Origin: Chrysomallon squamiferum
Lineage: Eukaryota > Mollusca > Gastropoda > Neomphalida > Peltospiridae
NCBI GenBank assembly: GCA_012295275.1
Contig: CM022677.1
Coordinates: 1,845,421-1,909,420 of the forward strand
Length of the DNA stretch: 64,000 nt
Direction of reading: 5' to 3'
The number at the start of each line of letters is the position of its first letter. The first letter of the stretch is position 1. Below, piece by piece: positions 35,547-48,735 of the stretch. Both the position numbers and the translations under genes were made by a program. The notes below the pieces were generated by a model that saw only the letters and a list, made by a program, of their open reading frames with translations, did not search any database and was not told the origin of the DNA.

Positions 35547-35870
35547 CTGCTTTTCAACATGAGATCTAAGATCAGCTAAATGTCAACAGAACTTTTGTAA
35601 CATCATGTTTTGTGACAGTGAAAGTATCATTTATTACTTTTATTTTCTCAAAGAAAAAGTGCTTCAGATTCGAGATCAGAACGACATTTGACTTCTTCAC
35701 ACGATTAACTGTTCCTTCCCATGACACCTGGTGGAAACCTACCTGAGTTCAATTTATGTTAATGTATGCTAATTTATTCCTGCCTTAGCAAAATGGTAAC
35801 ACCATGACATACAAAAGCCTTCTGAGACCTTATATTAATTTTACAATTTTGAAACATTATTATTATTATT

Positions 35871-35908
<38 letters not shown>

Positions 35909-37136
35909 TATTATTATTATTATTATTGTTGTTGTTGTTGTTGTTGTTGTTGTTATTATTTTAAATTATCTTGTGTGCTATTATATAAGCAGTCGGACAC
36001 CCACTGAAATACTCGTCTCTGTTAAACACAACTATTCTTGTATAAACGCTACAACTGTTAAAAATACGACTTTCTCAACTGACCTGTGGTTCAGTCAGGT
36101 AGAATGAACAGAAAAACTGAGCAGTGTAAAAATACAAGTTTTAACTCTCTCTGAATACGCGCCACAGCTTCTATTCTTAACATGAATGATTTATTTACAT
36201 AACACTGCGTTTTCTTCACTCACTACACATAAAATGAAGGTAGTCGTCGTTGTATTCTGTTTTTGATATAAATTAAAAACGTTTCTCTCCCACGACACGT
36301 TGTGTCTGCGTGTGCAATAAATTATAATATTCGACATGAATCGCTTTGATATTGTAAAACATTTCTTAACACTTGTATTATGACAAATATCAATATTGAA
36401 ACCCATAGCTATTTTATTGACAGGAGAAAACTATTCTCACTGCTCTACAGTTTAGAAGTAAACAATATTTTAGAAATACCTTCTCAAAGACAGTAAAAAA
36501 AAAGGATTTTCAATTCATAAGTTTTCTAGCCATGTTGAACTAGAAAGCAAACCTGCCTACAACATTCACTAATAAATAATAATTCATGTACTTTTATCAC
36601 AGAGACAATTATTTATTTATTTACTTACACACATTTTACTTATTTACTTGTTTGTTTATTTGTTTTCATTTTATTATTATTTTTTCACTCCAGTATATTT
36701 TTAAAACTAATTATCTTATTAAGTACTGATATGTAGTTCTTTCAACTCTTCTCGGTAAATCTAAAGTTACCAAGAAAGAATGGTGTGTAAAATCGTGGTA
36801 TGTTGTGTACTTTTTGTAGTAAGATATGAAAAACTGTTTAGATGATAAAACAATGTAACAAAGTTTAAATTTATTTTACTACGACACAATAAAATTTATT
36901 TGGATGGAATACAAGAATAATACGAAACAAATTTTATACTTTGATTTAATTGATTTCTTTTTTTTTTTTTTTTCAATCATTTGATTTCTTATTCTTTCAC
37001 TCAAGTTTCATACATCCGTTCCTACAATCAGATTTATGAAAATAATTTATTTTACTTATATAACTTATTATATATATATGTATTGTTACATTTTATTGTT
37101 ATTGTCATAACTATTGTTATTATTATTAATAATAAT

Positions 37137-37172
<36 letters not shown>

Positions 37173-37828
37173 TATTTTCTGTCGAAACTGATTGGGTACA
37201 GGGTTATGGTTGGATTATGTTAAGAAATGTGTTAGGATAGTATTAAGTCTAGGGTGATAGTGGGGGAGGTGTTAGGATTAGGGTTTTGGCTATGGACAGA
37301 CAGTGAGACGAAATTAATCATAAACTTAATCACAGGCTTAGGTGCACAGATGTAGAGCTAACATTCAGATAAGTAATATCAGAAACGTTCTTGTATTTAG
37401 AGTTAATTCGGGGATAGTATTAGTATTGGTTTAAGGTTAAATATAAAGATAAAATTAGTAATTCCTATAAATATTTTCATGTATGAATAATATCCTGTTT
37501 GAAAACCATCCTGAATTAACACTACCCTCTACAACTCACCAATCTCTGAAATATGTGGAATTTGATGCTGAAAGAGAAACCACTTTGAAACACTCATTAA
37601 ACTAACTCAACACCCTATGAACCCTCTTTTGGCTTCATCTTACAACCCTCTTTATGTCTGTCATGACCTGTTTTCTACACCATTTCTCCCACCTGTAGCG
37701 TTCTCTTTATCTATATTGTCAATACACATTTTAACATCGAACCAGACTGCTTCAAAAGCATTACAATAAGAGTGTTCTAAAAGCCTTTTTATGAATAATG
37801 GAACTTATCCTTTTTCTGCTTTTATATC
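35547..37828. other. Intergenic, no gene recognised
   Basis: It contains (TTA)n, (TCA)n and (TTG)n in one compound run at 35856-35955, TTTA repeats at 37138-37170, and a short degenerate GTTAGGATTAGGG-like patch at 37195-37290 recalling 21285-22080. No gene is supported. Confidence 0.5.
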
Positions 37829-38702
37829 GTTGTGAATAACACCCGAGTATGCTTTTGTGTTTCTCATACAGCAGTGACACGCTATTTGTATCTGACCTAC
37901 ATTACAAACAAACGTCACGTGTTAGTTTAACTTGATATACTGGTCATGCAAGCATCGTCAAAGAAATAAAATATGTACACGTATATTTAGTGCACTGTAA
38001 AATTTATTTCATGTTCTTATTGTTGTTGTTGCTCTTGTTTCTATTATTATTATTATTATTATACAGATTTTATAACTTACCTATAAACAATGCAATCTAA
38101 TAGTACTTAATCTAATCAATTGTTGTAATCAATTTTAAAAACGATTTATGTAAGATGAGTATACATATATCTCGTAGCACGATTTCTTTATTTTATTCTG
38201 ACATTGAAACCTAACAACGTGACACTTGATCTGTGTCGTGTGGAGGTCTGGTGCAGCCCGGGGCCAACTCCTTGATTGTAATTCCCAAAGATTCAAGTAC
38301 AAGGCCTAGCACTGAGAAATAGTATGAGAAAGGAAGATATTTTGAATATGTAAACACAGATGAAACATAAATACTTTATTCGATTTAAATATAAATCTGG
38401 ATGCCCGGTGCCAGACCCCCTTCGGCCCTCACCTCTGCTCGCCACTGCACTTGATAACGTGTAAAATATCTGACGTCACTCGCGTGTTTATCAGTGGAGG
38501 ATTTTAAGAACCAAAAGTACACAAAGCAGAAATAAAACAAGTCGGCCATATTGAAAGTCTATGATATTTTTATTTTATTATGTTTTAACTATTCCAGTGT
38601 TCTTAATTTATTACTAGTAGTAGTAGTAGTAATATCTTTAATACTAGTACTACTATTTCATTTCGTTTTATTTTAATTTAGTTTGTATTCATTTATTCTT
38701 AG

Positions 38703-38793
38703 ATCGGTGATAGCAGTGATCTACAGCAGTTGACTCGATAGAGAGAAAATAGTCGCTTAAATAAATTCTCCATCAGCAAGTTTAAATTAGAAG
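38703..38793 (+). other. Candidate non-coding 5' exon (cassette 2')
   Basis: Counterpart of 14884-14974, with the same TTCTTAG acceptor and AAG|GTATTT donor. One base differs in the opening motif (GATAGCAGTGATC). Confidence 0.42.
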
Positions 38794-38881
38794 GTATTTT
38801 AAATTGTTTTCTATTTCAAAAATATCGCATCCTGTTTTTTTTCTTTATTAATATTTCTTGTTCTTTAGTGTTTGTTTTTAG

Positions 38882-38920
38882 ATCTGTCACTGGCGGATAA
38901 TTTTGCTGACTTTTCGAGAA
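38882..38920 (+). other. Candidate non-coding 5' exon (cassette 3')
   Basis: Counterpart of 15082-15120, with acceptor TTTTTAG and donor GAA|GTAAAT both kept. Confidence 0.38.
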
Positions 38921-39175
38921 GTAAATTGTTATAAATGACCACAAGTACATTGCGATATGAAAATCGTTTCTCCCACAGTGAAATATTTCTTACCTGACTG
39001 ACCACTCACCTCTGTTTATAATAATAATTATAATTATAATAATTCTTTGTGTCTTCGTCATCATCATAGTAATCATTACTATAACCACAAGGTATTTCTT
39101 TTTTATCCTTTATCTATCCGATGTTTTTCTTTCTTTCCTTATTTTTTATTTATTTATTTATTTATTTATTTTTAG

Positions 39176-39240
39176 ATCTCTGATCTCAGTGTTCAGTAGT
39201 AGAGGCGTTAAACAGAAAGTAGTCGGTTTCTAAAAATTAT
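39176..39240 (+). other. Candidate non-coding 5' exon (cassette 4')
   Basis: It begins ATCTCTGATCTCAGTG after TTTATTTATTTTTAG and, unlike its partner at 15367, continues with AGTAGAG, TTAAACAGAAA and TTTCTAA blocks that match cassette 1 at 13505. The donor is unclear, so the 3' limit is approximate. Confidence 0.38.
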
Positions 39241-39405
39241 TTTGATTAATTTTTTTTTTTAAAAATTGTTTTTTGTTTTGGAATTTTTATATGTAAAGGT
39301 GTTTGTTTCGGTTTTGGAATATGTCCATCTTACAGGTCTTATGTACACGGAAATTTTATTTGTAAGTTTATATTTAGCATGATTATTATAGTTTATTTGA
39401 TTTTG

Positions 39406-39475
<70 letters not shown>

Positions 39476-39495
39476 CCTCTGTTTCTAGTGAAAAC

Positions 39496-39759
39496 ATGGC
39501 CACCTCAACTGCAGTCTCAGGTTGGCAGACAGGGAAGAATCTGGTAGAATGCCTTGAACACGTTTTTCTTACAAGAACTCACACGGACGTCAGATTTTTA
39601 GTTGGGGAACATAAAACTGCTGTCCATGCTCATCAGTTAATTCTGATCATTCGAAGCGAAGTTTTCAGTCAGATGTTGACTGGAGAACTTCGCGAAAAAT
39701 CAGATATTGTGATACCGGATGTGAAGGGAGACATTTTCGCAGAGTTTTTAAAGTATGTT

Positions 39760-39821
<62 letters not shown>

Positions 39822-41052
39822 CATGGAAACACACGTACGAACACAGTGAGGAAGAGAGACATACAGACAGACAGAAACGTTGATAACAATACATTTTTTG
39901 TTAGTAATCTAATTATTTTCTAAATAATTAATCTCACATAATTATCTCACATTTTAAAGTCTTACTCTACTTCTTTTACACAGATATCTTTACACGGATG
40001 ACGTCGTCCTAACAGGCGACAACGTCACCGATCTGCTGTATCTATCGAGGAAGTACATCGTCACGACACTGGAAGAACAGTGCGTCAACTATTTGGAGTC
40101 GTCGTTGTCGTCACGGAATGCGTGCGTCGTGCTGGAACAAGCTCACCTGTTTGATGAACATGATCTAAGGAAAAAAACTCTGGACTTCATTTTGGAAAAT
40201 GGCGACGAAGTTCTGAAGTCAGATGAAGTCACCGATCTTTGTCACGAATGTCTGGTTGAGATCGTACGATCAGACGAACTGACAGCAGACGAGAAAAATG
40301 TTTTTGAAGCCGCCGTGAAGTGGGCTGACAGCGCGTGCAGGAAGCAAGGAAGACAGACGAATGAAAAAAACATGCGCGATGCACTGGGAGAGGTCGTGAA
40401 GCACGTGCGTTATCCATTACTCGATCAGACGTATTTTGTAAAACACGTGACACCCACTCACATACTCACTGAGGCTGAAGGATTCAAGATTTTGAGACAC
40501 CTGGTGAGCAGTGATGAAGATGTTTCACCTTTTAACTCAAACATGAGAACTGCAATGATTCCTAACACACAGATTACAATAAACAGGTTTGGTTCGTATG
40601 GTTCTGCTATATTAGGTGATTACTGGCCATGTTTTGGTAAAGAAGATGATTCCATTACTTTCTCTGTCAACAAAAACGCTTTACTTCGCGGATTTCAGTT
40701 GTACGGTTACTTTGAACCACAAAACTACGACGTCAGCGCCTTCGTCACTGACACAAGAACAGACGAAATACTGGACGGGTCTACACTGAGACAGAGATAT
40801 GAACACGTCGTGTCTGTCGTGTATGACGTCGTGTTCAGACGTCCAGTGAAGATTACTAAAGACACTGAGTACAGCTTGTTTGTTAATGTTAAGGGAGACT
40901 ACTCATTGTGTGGATTTAAAGGTAAATCAGAAATTGTTGTAGACTCTTTTGTTTGTAGATTTTCTGAGTCACACAAATCTAAACACAGTGACAGACAACT
41001 TCGTACATGTGTGACATACGGACAAATACCTGCTTTGTTATTTTTAGTGTAA
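39496..41052 (+). CDS. BTB-BACK-PHR protein (BTBD1/2/3/6-like), copy 2
   Basis: Coding exons 39496-39752 and 39984-41052 give 441 residues. The ATG at 39496 matches copy 1. An upstream in-frame ATG (39379) only reads through a TTA microsatellite as poly-leucine and crosses the TTTCTAG acceptor, so I reject it. BTB and BACK differ from copy 1 at residues 17 (V for K), 44 (H for D) and 78 (G for A), and then are identical for about 155 residues from YLYTDDVVL to YFVKHV. PHR differs in clusters: TEAEGFK, IPNTQITINRFGSYGSAILG, YWPCFG, and KGDYSLCGFKGKSE. Three small net insertions explain the extra four residues. The likely role is a CUL3 adaptor with a different partner preference from copy 1 (inference). 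Confidence 0.9.
39753..39983 (+). other. Intron with a (AC)n run next to its 5' splice site (copy 2)
   Basis: Donor GTATGT and acceptor TTTTACACAG. The AC run is shorter than in copy 1 (about 26 against 30 units), and the rest of the intron is nearly identical. Confidence 0.88.
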
Positions 41053-41195
41053 AAACAACATCGTTCAAACACTGTCACTTTTTGTCATCACTGGCCTAAT
41101 ATTTGTATTTATTTATTTATTTGTTTACTTATTGATTTATTGATTTGTTTATGTTTTTCTGATGACGTCAGACAGCGGTGATGACGTCATATACA

Positions 41196-41889
41196 CTTGA
41201 TTTGACAGTTTATGTTTGTGTGCCGGTGTGTGTTTTTTTGTGTCTGTGTGTCATTTTGTGCGAGCGTGTTACTGTTAAAACAAAACAAACTCGTTGGAAA
41301 ATATAATTACTCGTATTTGTTTTTATTAGTTGGTTCCTTACTTATCTCCCTTTCTTAAACTTACAGAATGTTTATTCTATTCACCTTTATTTGAAATCTG
41401 TGCGAATGTCAAAGCATGAGTGGGTGTGTAACTGAGCTTATGTATGACAAACATCTGTTAGTGTGGGTGTTTATAGATATGTGTTTTTGTGTATAGTTTT
41501 TGGTGTGTGTCTGTCTATATATGTGTGCGTGTATATATCTGAATGTGTTGGAGTATTTATGTGTATGAATATAAAATATGTGGATATGTGCGTGTGTATG
41601 TACGAATATATGTGGTTGAGACAGTGTATATGTGCATATGTTTTGTATCATAGACTTTTACGTCCCTTATTTTTTTTGTATTTAATTCGTGTTTTTATGT
41701 ATGTGTGAAAGATAATGTATATGTGTATATAAATGAATGTATGTGTGTGAAAGATAGAATACACGTTTATATGTAAGGATATGTGTGTGAAAGACTGTGT
41801 ACAAAGTTACATGTATGTATGTGAGACATTATGGTCATGAGCTCTAAAGTGAAACAGGAGGGGTATTTTTGTGTGTGTGTGTGTGTGTC

Positions 41890-41932
<43 letters not shown>

Positions 41933-42754
41933 GAGAGAGAGAGAAGACGGATATAAAACATCTGTGAGTGAAAATTTGTTTCCTGGGCGCTTTTGTCCGC
42001 TTGTGTATTTATTATTATTATTATTATTATCATCATCATCATCATCATCATCATCATTATTATCATTTCATAAACTTTGTTGTTGTAAAAGAAAATAATT
42101 TTTTTTGGTTGTTTATTTTTTATCGGTAACAACAACAAAAAGTTCACGAAGAATTGAGACGAAAAATGGCAAACAAAAATTTCATTTTCTGTGGCCATGT
42201 TCCCGCAGCCATCTTTGTATACAACGATATCGTTAATATGTTCACAGGATGTTCGTGATCTCGAAGTGTCTTGATGAATGTTATTAACAAACAGTTGTTA
42301 ACGTCGTCGTTTATTAAAAGTAAGTCGTAACCAAGCGTGATACGCACCGCGCATTCTGCGTACTACATAAAAATCACGTGCTAATTATCACTAACATCAT
42401 CCGCTAATGATTATAGTTCCTGTCTGTGACATTTTGGTGCGTGTTTTGAACCATCTTCTTGGTTTCTCAGCCATGTTTAATCTGTAAGTGGCTATTATTA
42501 CAGGTCGAAATTTATGAACTGATTCCGTGTTCATATCGGTAAAATCGTATAGCTGTTGACAAGAGGGTAAACTTCAAGCTCTGCACGAAAAGAACATCGC
42601 GTGAATAGTAAACAAACTAACGACACAGTGATTCGCTTTATTACGACAGACTTCAAACGACTTCGTAACGACAAGTAAACGTCTTTTGTTTAACTAAGTC
42701 GTCATGTTGACATCTTCAGGAACATGGCCATGAATTAGAATATATAACCGTATA

Positions 42755-42826
<72 letters not shown>

Positions 42827-42977
42827 AAATAATAATGAAAATAATAATAATCATATTAACACACACACACACACACACATACATATATGTGACTGTCCTA
42901 GGTTAAGCAATGCATGGTGGTGTCTAAAATACGAATTAAAAAAATGAAGAGGTTAAAAAATAATCCTAAATTTCACC

Positions 42978-43000
<23 letters not shown>
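41196..43000. other. Intergenic, no gene recognised
   Basis: TG-rich simple sequence at 41210-41800, (GT)n at 41870-41931, (TTA)n(TCA)n at 42008-42066, and (ACT)n(AAT)n at 42757-42850. Short open frames lack domains. Confidence 0.5.
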
Positions 43001-43064
<64 letters not shown>

Positions 43065-43127
43065 ACAACATACATTATTTGTGTTTAACGAAAAAGTAAA
43101 ACTTACAATGTACAGATTATGTTCCTG

Positions 43128-43181
<54 letters not shown>
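42979..43181. repeat. Inverted (GA)n and (CT)n pair
   Basis: About 41 GA units at 42979-43061 are followed, after about 70 bp, by about 25 CT units at 43130-43181. The arms are complementary, so the segment could form a hairpin or a triplex. Confidence 0.9.
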
Positions 43182-43182
<1 letters not shown>

Positions 43183-43928
43183 CATTAAAATGAAGGAATT
43201 GTTTTCTTTTTAAAAAACCCACTAAAAGTATGAATGAAAGGATTAGTTCAGAGGATAGTATCGTAAATATAAATTTTCCATCAGTTAATAGCAATGGAAT
43301 GTATGAATGAGTTAATGGAAGGGAGATAACTCCTGTACAGCTTATTATGAAGTGCACAAGAGTTATCTGTTGTGGACTTATATATATTCAATGAATTAAT
43401 ATTTATTCACAGCTGGATGGTTGACCATATCAATGATTCTTTGCTGCTAACTGGAAAGAGTAGCCCGTGAAGCAAAATGTTTATATTGGTTCAAGTCAAG
43501 TTTCAGGTGAAAACAATTATTTCTTCTAATATTGTCTTTATGTGACAAAAATTCTTAAAACATTTGAGAAAAATATTGTTTCTTTGAAAAAAAAAAAAAA
43601 AAAAAAAAAAACTGAAATTAAAACAACCAATTTTATAAATAAAGATAAAATGTCAGCTAAATCTAGTATTTATATAAAATCTAAGTTGACTGTGTACAAA
43701 GATAAACTGTCCGCTAAATGTAGTATTTATGTAAAAATTAAGAAGATTGTGTACAAAGATAACACTGATTCTGTTAGAAATTTACTTGACATGACTTTTT
43801 CTTTGTTTGTTGAGATCTTAAAAATATATAAAACTTTGTTTTAACTGTGGTAAAATGGTTATTGAAAAATGAAGTCTGTCGGTGTTTTGTTTTTAAGTTT
43901 GTCGGTGTTTTGTTTGTTTTTGTTTGTG

Positions 43929-43984
<56 letters not shown>

Positions 43985-44090
43985 TTTTTTTTATTTACAT
44001 ATAATTATAATGACGGATATTAAACAAACGTTGCTAACACCCTAATTTTATTTATTGATGTATTATTATTCTTGTTCTTCTTCTTCTTCT

Positions 44091-44127
<37 letters not shown>

Positions 44128-45391
44128 TATGGTTTTCTTTATAATGTTCACTTTATTGTTTAAATATTAAGACCACTTATTAAAATTTTACTTTAAAGTA
44201 TGTTATAATTATTTTATTTTATTGTTCACTTAGGAAATAATCTTTAATTTTTAAACAGAGTAATTCGACGCTCGATACATGGATCGATAGATCACAACAT
44301 TACATCATTTCCAGTGCAAATGGGGAAAACCCTGTACAAAAATAACTATCCAATCAAAATATTAGATTTGATCGGTGACATTCGGGCTTTTCAAATACCT
44401 ATAAATAACATTAACATAATAATATGTTATTCTGCTAACCATCAACGATTTACTAAACCACTAATACTGAAGCGTATTAATTCAAAACTCTCCTTTTCTT
44501 AGCAATCCCACAACTAATAATACTAAATCAAACAGCACCTGTATACATTCTTGCCTGCGTCTATTTTTAGATGACGCTGCAATCGGTAGCTCCGCCCACT
44601 TGGCTGAATTTTTATAACAACTCGCCACTTGTAGACAACATCTGATAGTTAAACAGCTCAAGTTTAAATGTTAGTCACTGAAGCTTCATAACAGAATAGT
44701 TACAAACAAAACATTGTTGTTACAGCAAATGCACAAGTGATTAAAACACGAGAAAACACCGATATGCATTTCCCAAACATGTTGTCTCATTCTTTAGGTG
44801 TCACCTGATGTTTTCTTCTAAGAGTCTTGTGTGTAAGAGTTGTCTTCAGTTGGAAAGCTTGAGATGAATGATTTAATTAGAGCATTTTCTTCATCTGATC
44901 AGTTATGTTTTGTTTTAATTTTGAAATATTTTTACAATAATTACAAAATATGTCATGAAAATAAAACTGAGTGAAGCTGTGTTCATCATAATTAGTAAGT
45001 ACTGTATAATAGTTATTACTAAGATATATGATAGATTTATTTTGATAGTGTCTCAGTTTTATTAACATGAATTTCTGTTGTGGACTCAGTCTTTTAAAGA
45101 CTGATCATAGGTTCTTTAATGTTTAAGTCATTCTTCTAATTATTGGCTTTTTGATGTTTAAATATTTATTTTTCATTCTTTCAATATTTTGTTAAAATAT
45201 TTAAAATCATTTTTGATAATTTAAAATTTTATTTTTTCAATTTCTTGTTGTTATTATTTTAAAAGTTTAACTACACTTTCTTGTTATTATTTTATTCTTA
45301 CTTATACTGTAAACAGAAAGTACTACTATTATATCATGATTAATATTAGAATTATGCAAGTGCCTGTTCTCATTATTATTATAATTATTAT

Positions 45392-45429
<38 letters not shown>

Positions 45430-46860
45430 TTAAAATACTAATAATGTAGTATTATTATAATCTGTAAAATCACTTTGTGGAAAGACTTTGTAGATGACAG
45501 ACAAAGTTTGTTTTCACAGCAAGTCACTAAATACATTTTGTATTATTTGTTCATGTTCTGAAATGCAGATAACTGTTGGTTTTCATTAACAAATGTTTGT
45601 TTAAAACTTAATATTGACTTAAATTTCTTTTTAAAGTTTTATTCTGGAGCACAAAGAAAAAAGATTTGAAATAAAAATGAATAGTAATCACTAATCACAG
45701 ATGTTAAAAATTATTAAACTTTGTATTTCTCATTTGATTTAATTATGAGAGTCATTTTTTAAAATATTTTCATTTATAGTTTTTATTAACAGTTCTTGAA
45801 TGCTAAAGCCTTGCTTAGCTTTGTTTATTTACAAAAGAGTAAATGTAAGCAGTGTTATCAGTAATTTTTTATTAGTTCAGTCTGAAAAATACCAGGATTT
45901 TAAAATCAGTTAAAGTGTATTCACTGAATTTTCTAGAAACAAGAAAGACAAAGTTTATTAGTAAATGTGGCTTTGTAACATTAACATAAATACTGTTTTA
46001 AATTTAGTGCCACAAAAGGAAGATCAGTTTGATTCACTGTTTACAAATAAAATGTGTTAAATTACATCAAAGTGTAAGATAACTTGTAACACGAGACATA
46101 AACACAGTACTCTCCTAACAAAGCTTTAACAAAAAACTTTTCTATTTTTTCTCATGTTGTATATAAAAAACTAAAATCAGATTGCAAATGGATGATATGT
46201 TGTTTGTTTCCTGCTGAAAGCATTGATGCAACCATCAGTTCAGGTTTTGTTAACTTGCTAGTATTTATTCATTTTCTCTCTGCCAAAATCTTGGTTTTGC
46301 ACACTGTCTGCTGATAGTCATTATGTTATAGAATGACAGCTAGTCTCTGTTTTTCTGTATTAAATGACTTATCTTTTTGTTTGCACAATGGATCTGATGA
46401 AATCTCTTCTATTAATTTCACTTTAAAATGCATTGTCATCTTTTAGATCACTCTGACCATTATGAATGCAATAAACAACACAAAATGTGCTCACATGTAT
46501 TTATGCAGATTCTACTTTTCACACTAAATGTAAATGAGTGAATTTACTTAAGTATCACACCAGGCTGAAAATAGTCTCATTCATCTAGCTGCAGATATTA
46601 TTACAAGACATGGGATCATTGTTTATTAATCCTTCAAAGAAGTGTGATCATTTCTTCTCACACTGTGGTCTAATTACATGCAAATTGCTGCCATTGTTTA
46701 ACAAGTGAAACTACTTCTAAAATTGAGTTCCTGCAGAGACATAGCTGATATGTATACGTTCTTTTGCTGTGGAATTTTCACTCGAAATCAGAAGTAGACA
46801 GCACATAGATCAATAATGTTTTGATATAATAGATTAATGTTAGCAGGTCAGGACTTTCAA
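43182..46860. other. Intergenic, no gene recognised
   Basis: It contains poly-A at 43587-43611, a roughly 60-bp imperfect tandem pair at 43650-43770 (GTGTACAAAGATAA blocks), (GT)n at 43930-43983, (TAG)n at 44092-44125 and 45391-45428. The frame at 43542-43844 reflects A-rich and duplicated sequence. No gene is supported. Confidence 0.5.
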
Positions 46861-46872
46861 ATGACTAGTCAG

Positions 46873-47230
<358 letters not shown>

Positions 47231-47660
47231 TTTCCTAATAACATAACATGACAGCTGCAAAGTGGTAATATATTGTTTTCTGGGAATTGGCACACTCTTG
47301 ATTTGTTGGTAGAGCAATCAGTAAATTAATATTCAGGATTAGGAAAATATAAAAAATTTATTCCATGGATTTCTTACACCTGTAAAAATAGATGCCTCAC
47401 ACTGTGTAGTGTTTGAGAAACAAACTTTAGAGTGAGACGTCCCACTAATAAACAAAGTAAACAATGTTTCTAAAATGAGACTTAGTGATTAATTTACTGA
47501 GTTAGAAATCATTTTAATTGTGAAGTAAAGATTCAAGTAAGTAAAACAACGAAATGTGTCTCTCCAAACCTTGACAAAGATCAGAGACTTTTGTCTTTAG
47601 TCACCTGATATTTCAGTGTGTTCAAGTTTCTCAAACAAAATGTCAACATGCTCCTGAGCT

Positions 47661-47900
47661 GACATTTTCACTTTCATTATGACACACTGTGTGAAGAAAA
47701 ACTCCTTACAGACTGAGTAAGTTGTTGCATCCAGTGCAAACTAAATGGGTGATTCTCAACTGGAATTCCACAAGCACTGACATTTTTATTTTTTAATGTG
47801 ACAGACTGTGTGAAGAAAAATTCCTCACAGACTGAGTAAATTGTTAGATCTGTCGATGATTCTCAACTGGGGTTCCACAAGAGATCTCTAGGTGTTCTGC
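47661..47900. repeat. 118-bp tandem duplication, hAT-terminus-like
   Basis: Units start at 47661 and 47779, each with ACTGTGTGAAGAAAAA, CAGACTGAGTAA and GATTCTCAACTGG-TTCCACAAG. The last block and the following AGGTGTTCTGC resemble the GGTTCTCAAC / GGGGTTC ends of hAT-type elements (recall). It is probably a decayed hAT fragment. Confidence 0.6.
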
Positions 47901-48623
47901 AGTAAACAGTGACAGATACACTAATCTATTTCTGATACATTTGTGTATTATTAAATGTGTGACTGCGTGATTGAATCTTCTAGTCATCCTTGTCATTTGT
48001 TCATGGGACATTTTTACCTTGATTTATCTTAAATAAAAATACAATAATGTAAAAGTTATCTGGTTTCATTCTTTTCTTGTGTGTGTGTGTTTTACATATG
48101 TGATATTGGTTCTTTACATTTATTCTTTTTGTGTTGTTCACAGATGTATTATTTTTTTATTATTATTTTGTTTAATATTATTATTAACTTTTTTTTTTGT
48201 AAGGTGAAATGTGTTCCAGTTAGATTAATTTAACATTAATCAATGAACTGTAACTATTATGTCATGACAATACTGATTATTCTAATATTATAATTATAAC
48301 AGTAAAAATTTGGAATGCAAATAAATAATACAGAGCTAAATACTATATTAGTATCAGCTATATTCATAATTGCTATATTCATATTTACTATTTTCATATC
48401 CATGTTGAAATTCACTATAATTTTTGTTAAGATATATATATCTATATTAAAAAAAAAATAATAATAATAATACAACAACAAAAATAACAAGAACATGAAA
48501 TAACTACAAAGAATATAAAACAAATATATTTTTTGGTAATTGGAAGGCCACATTTTTAGGCAAAGCTAGATAAAAACTAAGAGAAATGTCATAACAGATT
48601 GGGTTGAATAGAGTACAGGCCTC

Positions 48624-48735
48624 TTGACTCAGTCTGTGAAGAAATTTTTATACATTTATGTTTTTACAGTAATACTCTGTTGACTCAGTCTATGAAGAAA
48701 TTTTATATACTTGTCTGTTTTTACAGTAATACTCT
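48624..48735. repeat. 56-bp tandem duplication
   Basis: Two copies of a block starting TTGACTCAGTCT and ending TTTTTACAGTAATACTCT, at 48624 and 48680. Confidence 0.9.

Larger units (their letters stand above)
37829..41195 (+). repeat. Segmental duplication, copy 2 (partner 13946-17425)
   Basis: Same order and orientation as copy 1. An extra CGCTATTTGTATCTGACC sequence sits near 37888, and a block found in copy 1 at about 14780-14840 is missing. The left and right edges are sharp against unrelated sequence. Confidence 0.95.

Noticed and set aside
39379-39495. An upstream in-frame ATG extending BTB-BACK-PHR copy 2 with a hydrophobic poly-leucine leader
   Set aside because: It is translated TTA microsatellite, is absent from copy 1, and crosses a strong 3' splice acceptor just before the conserved ATG.
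43542-43844. A 100-residue lysine-rich gene
   Set aside because: It runs through a poly-A tract and a 60-bp duplication, and has no domain or conserved start.
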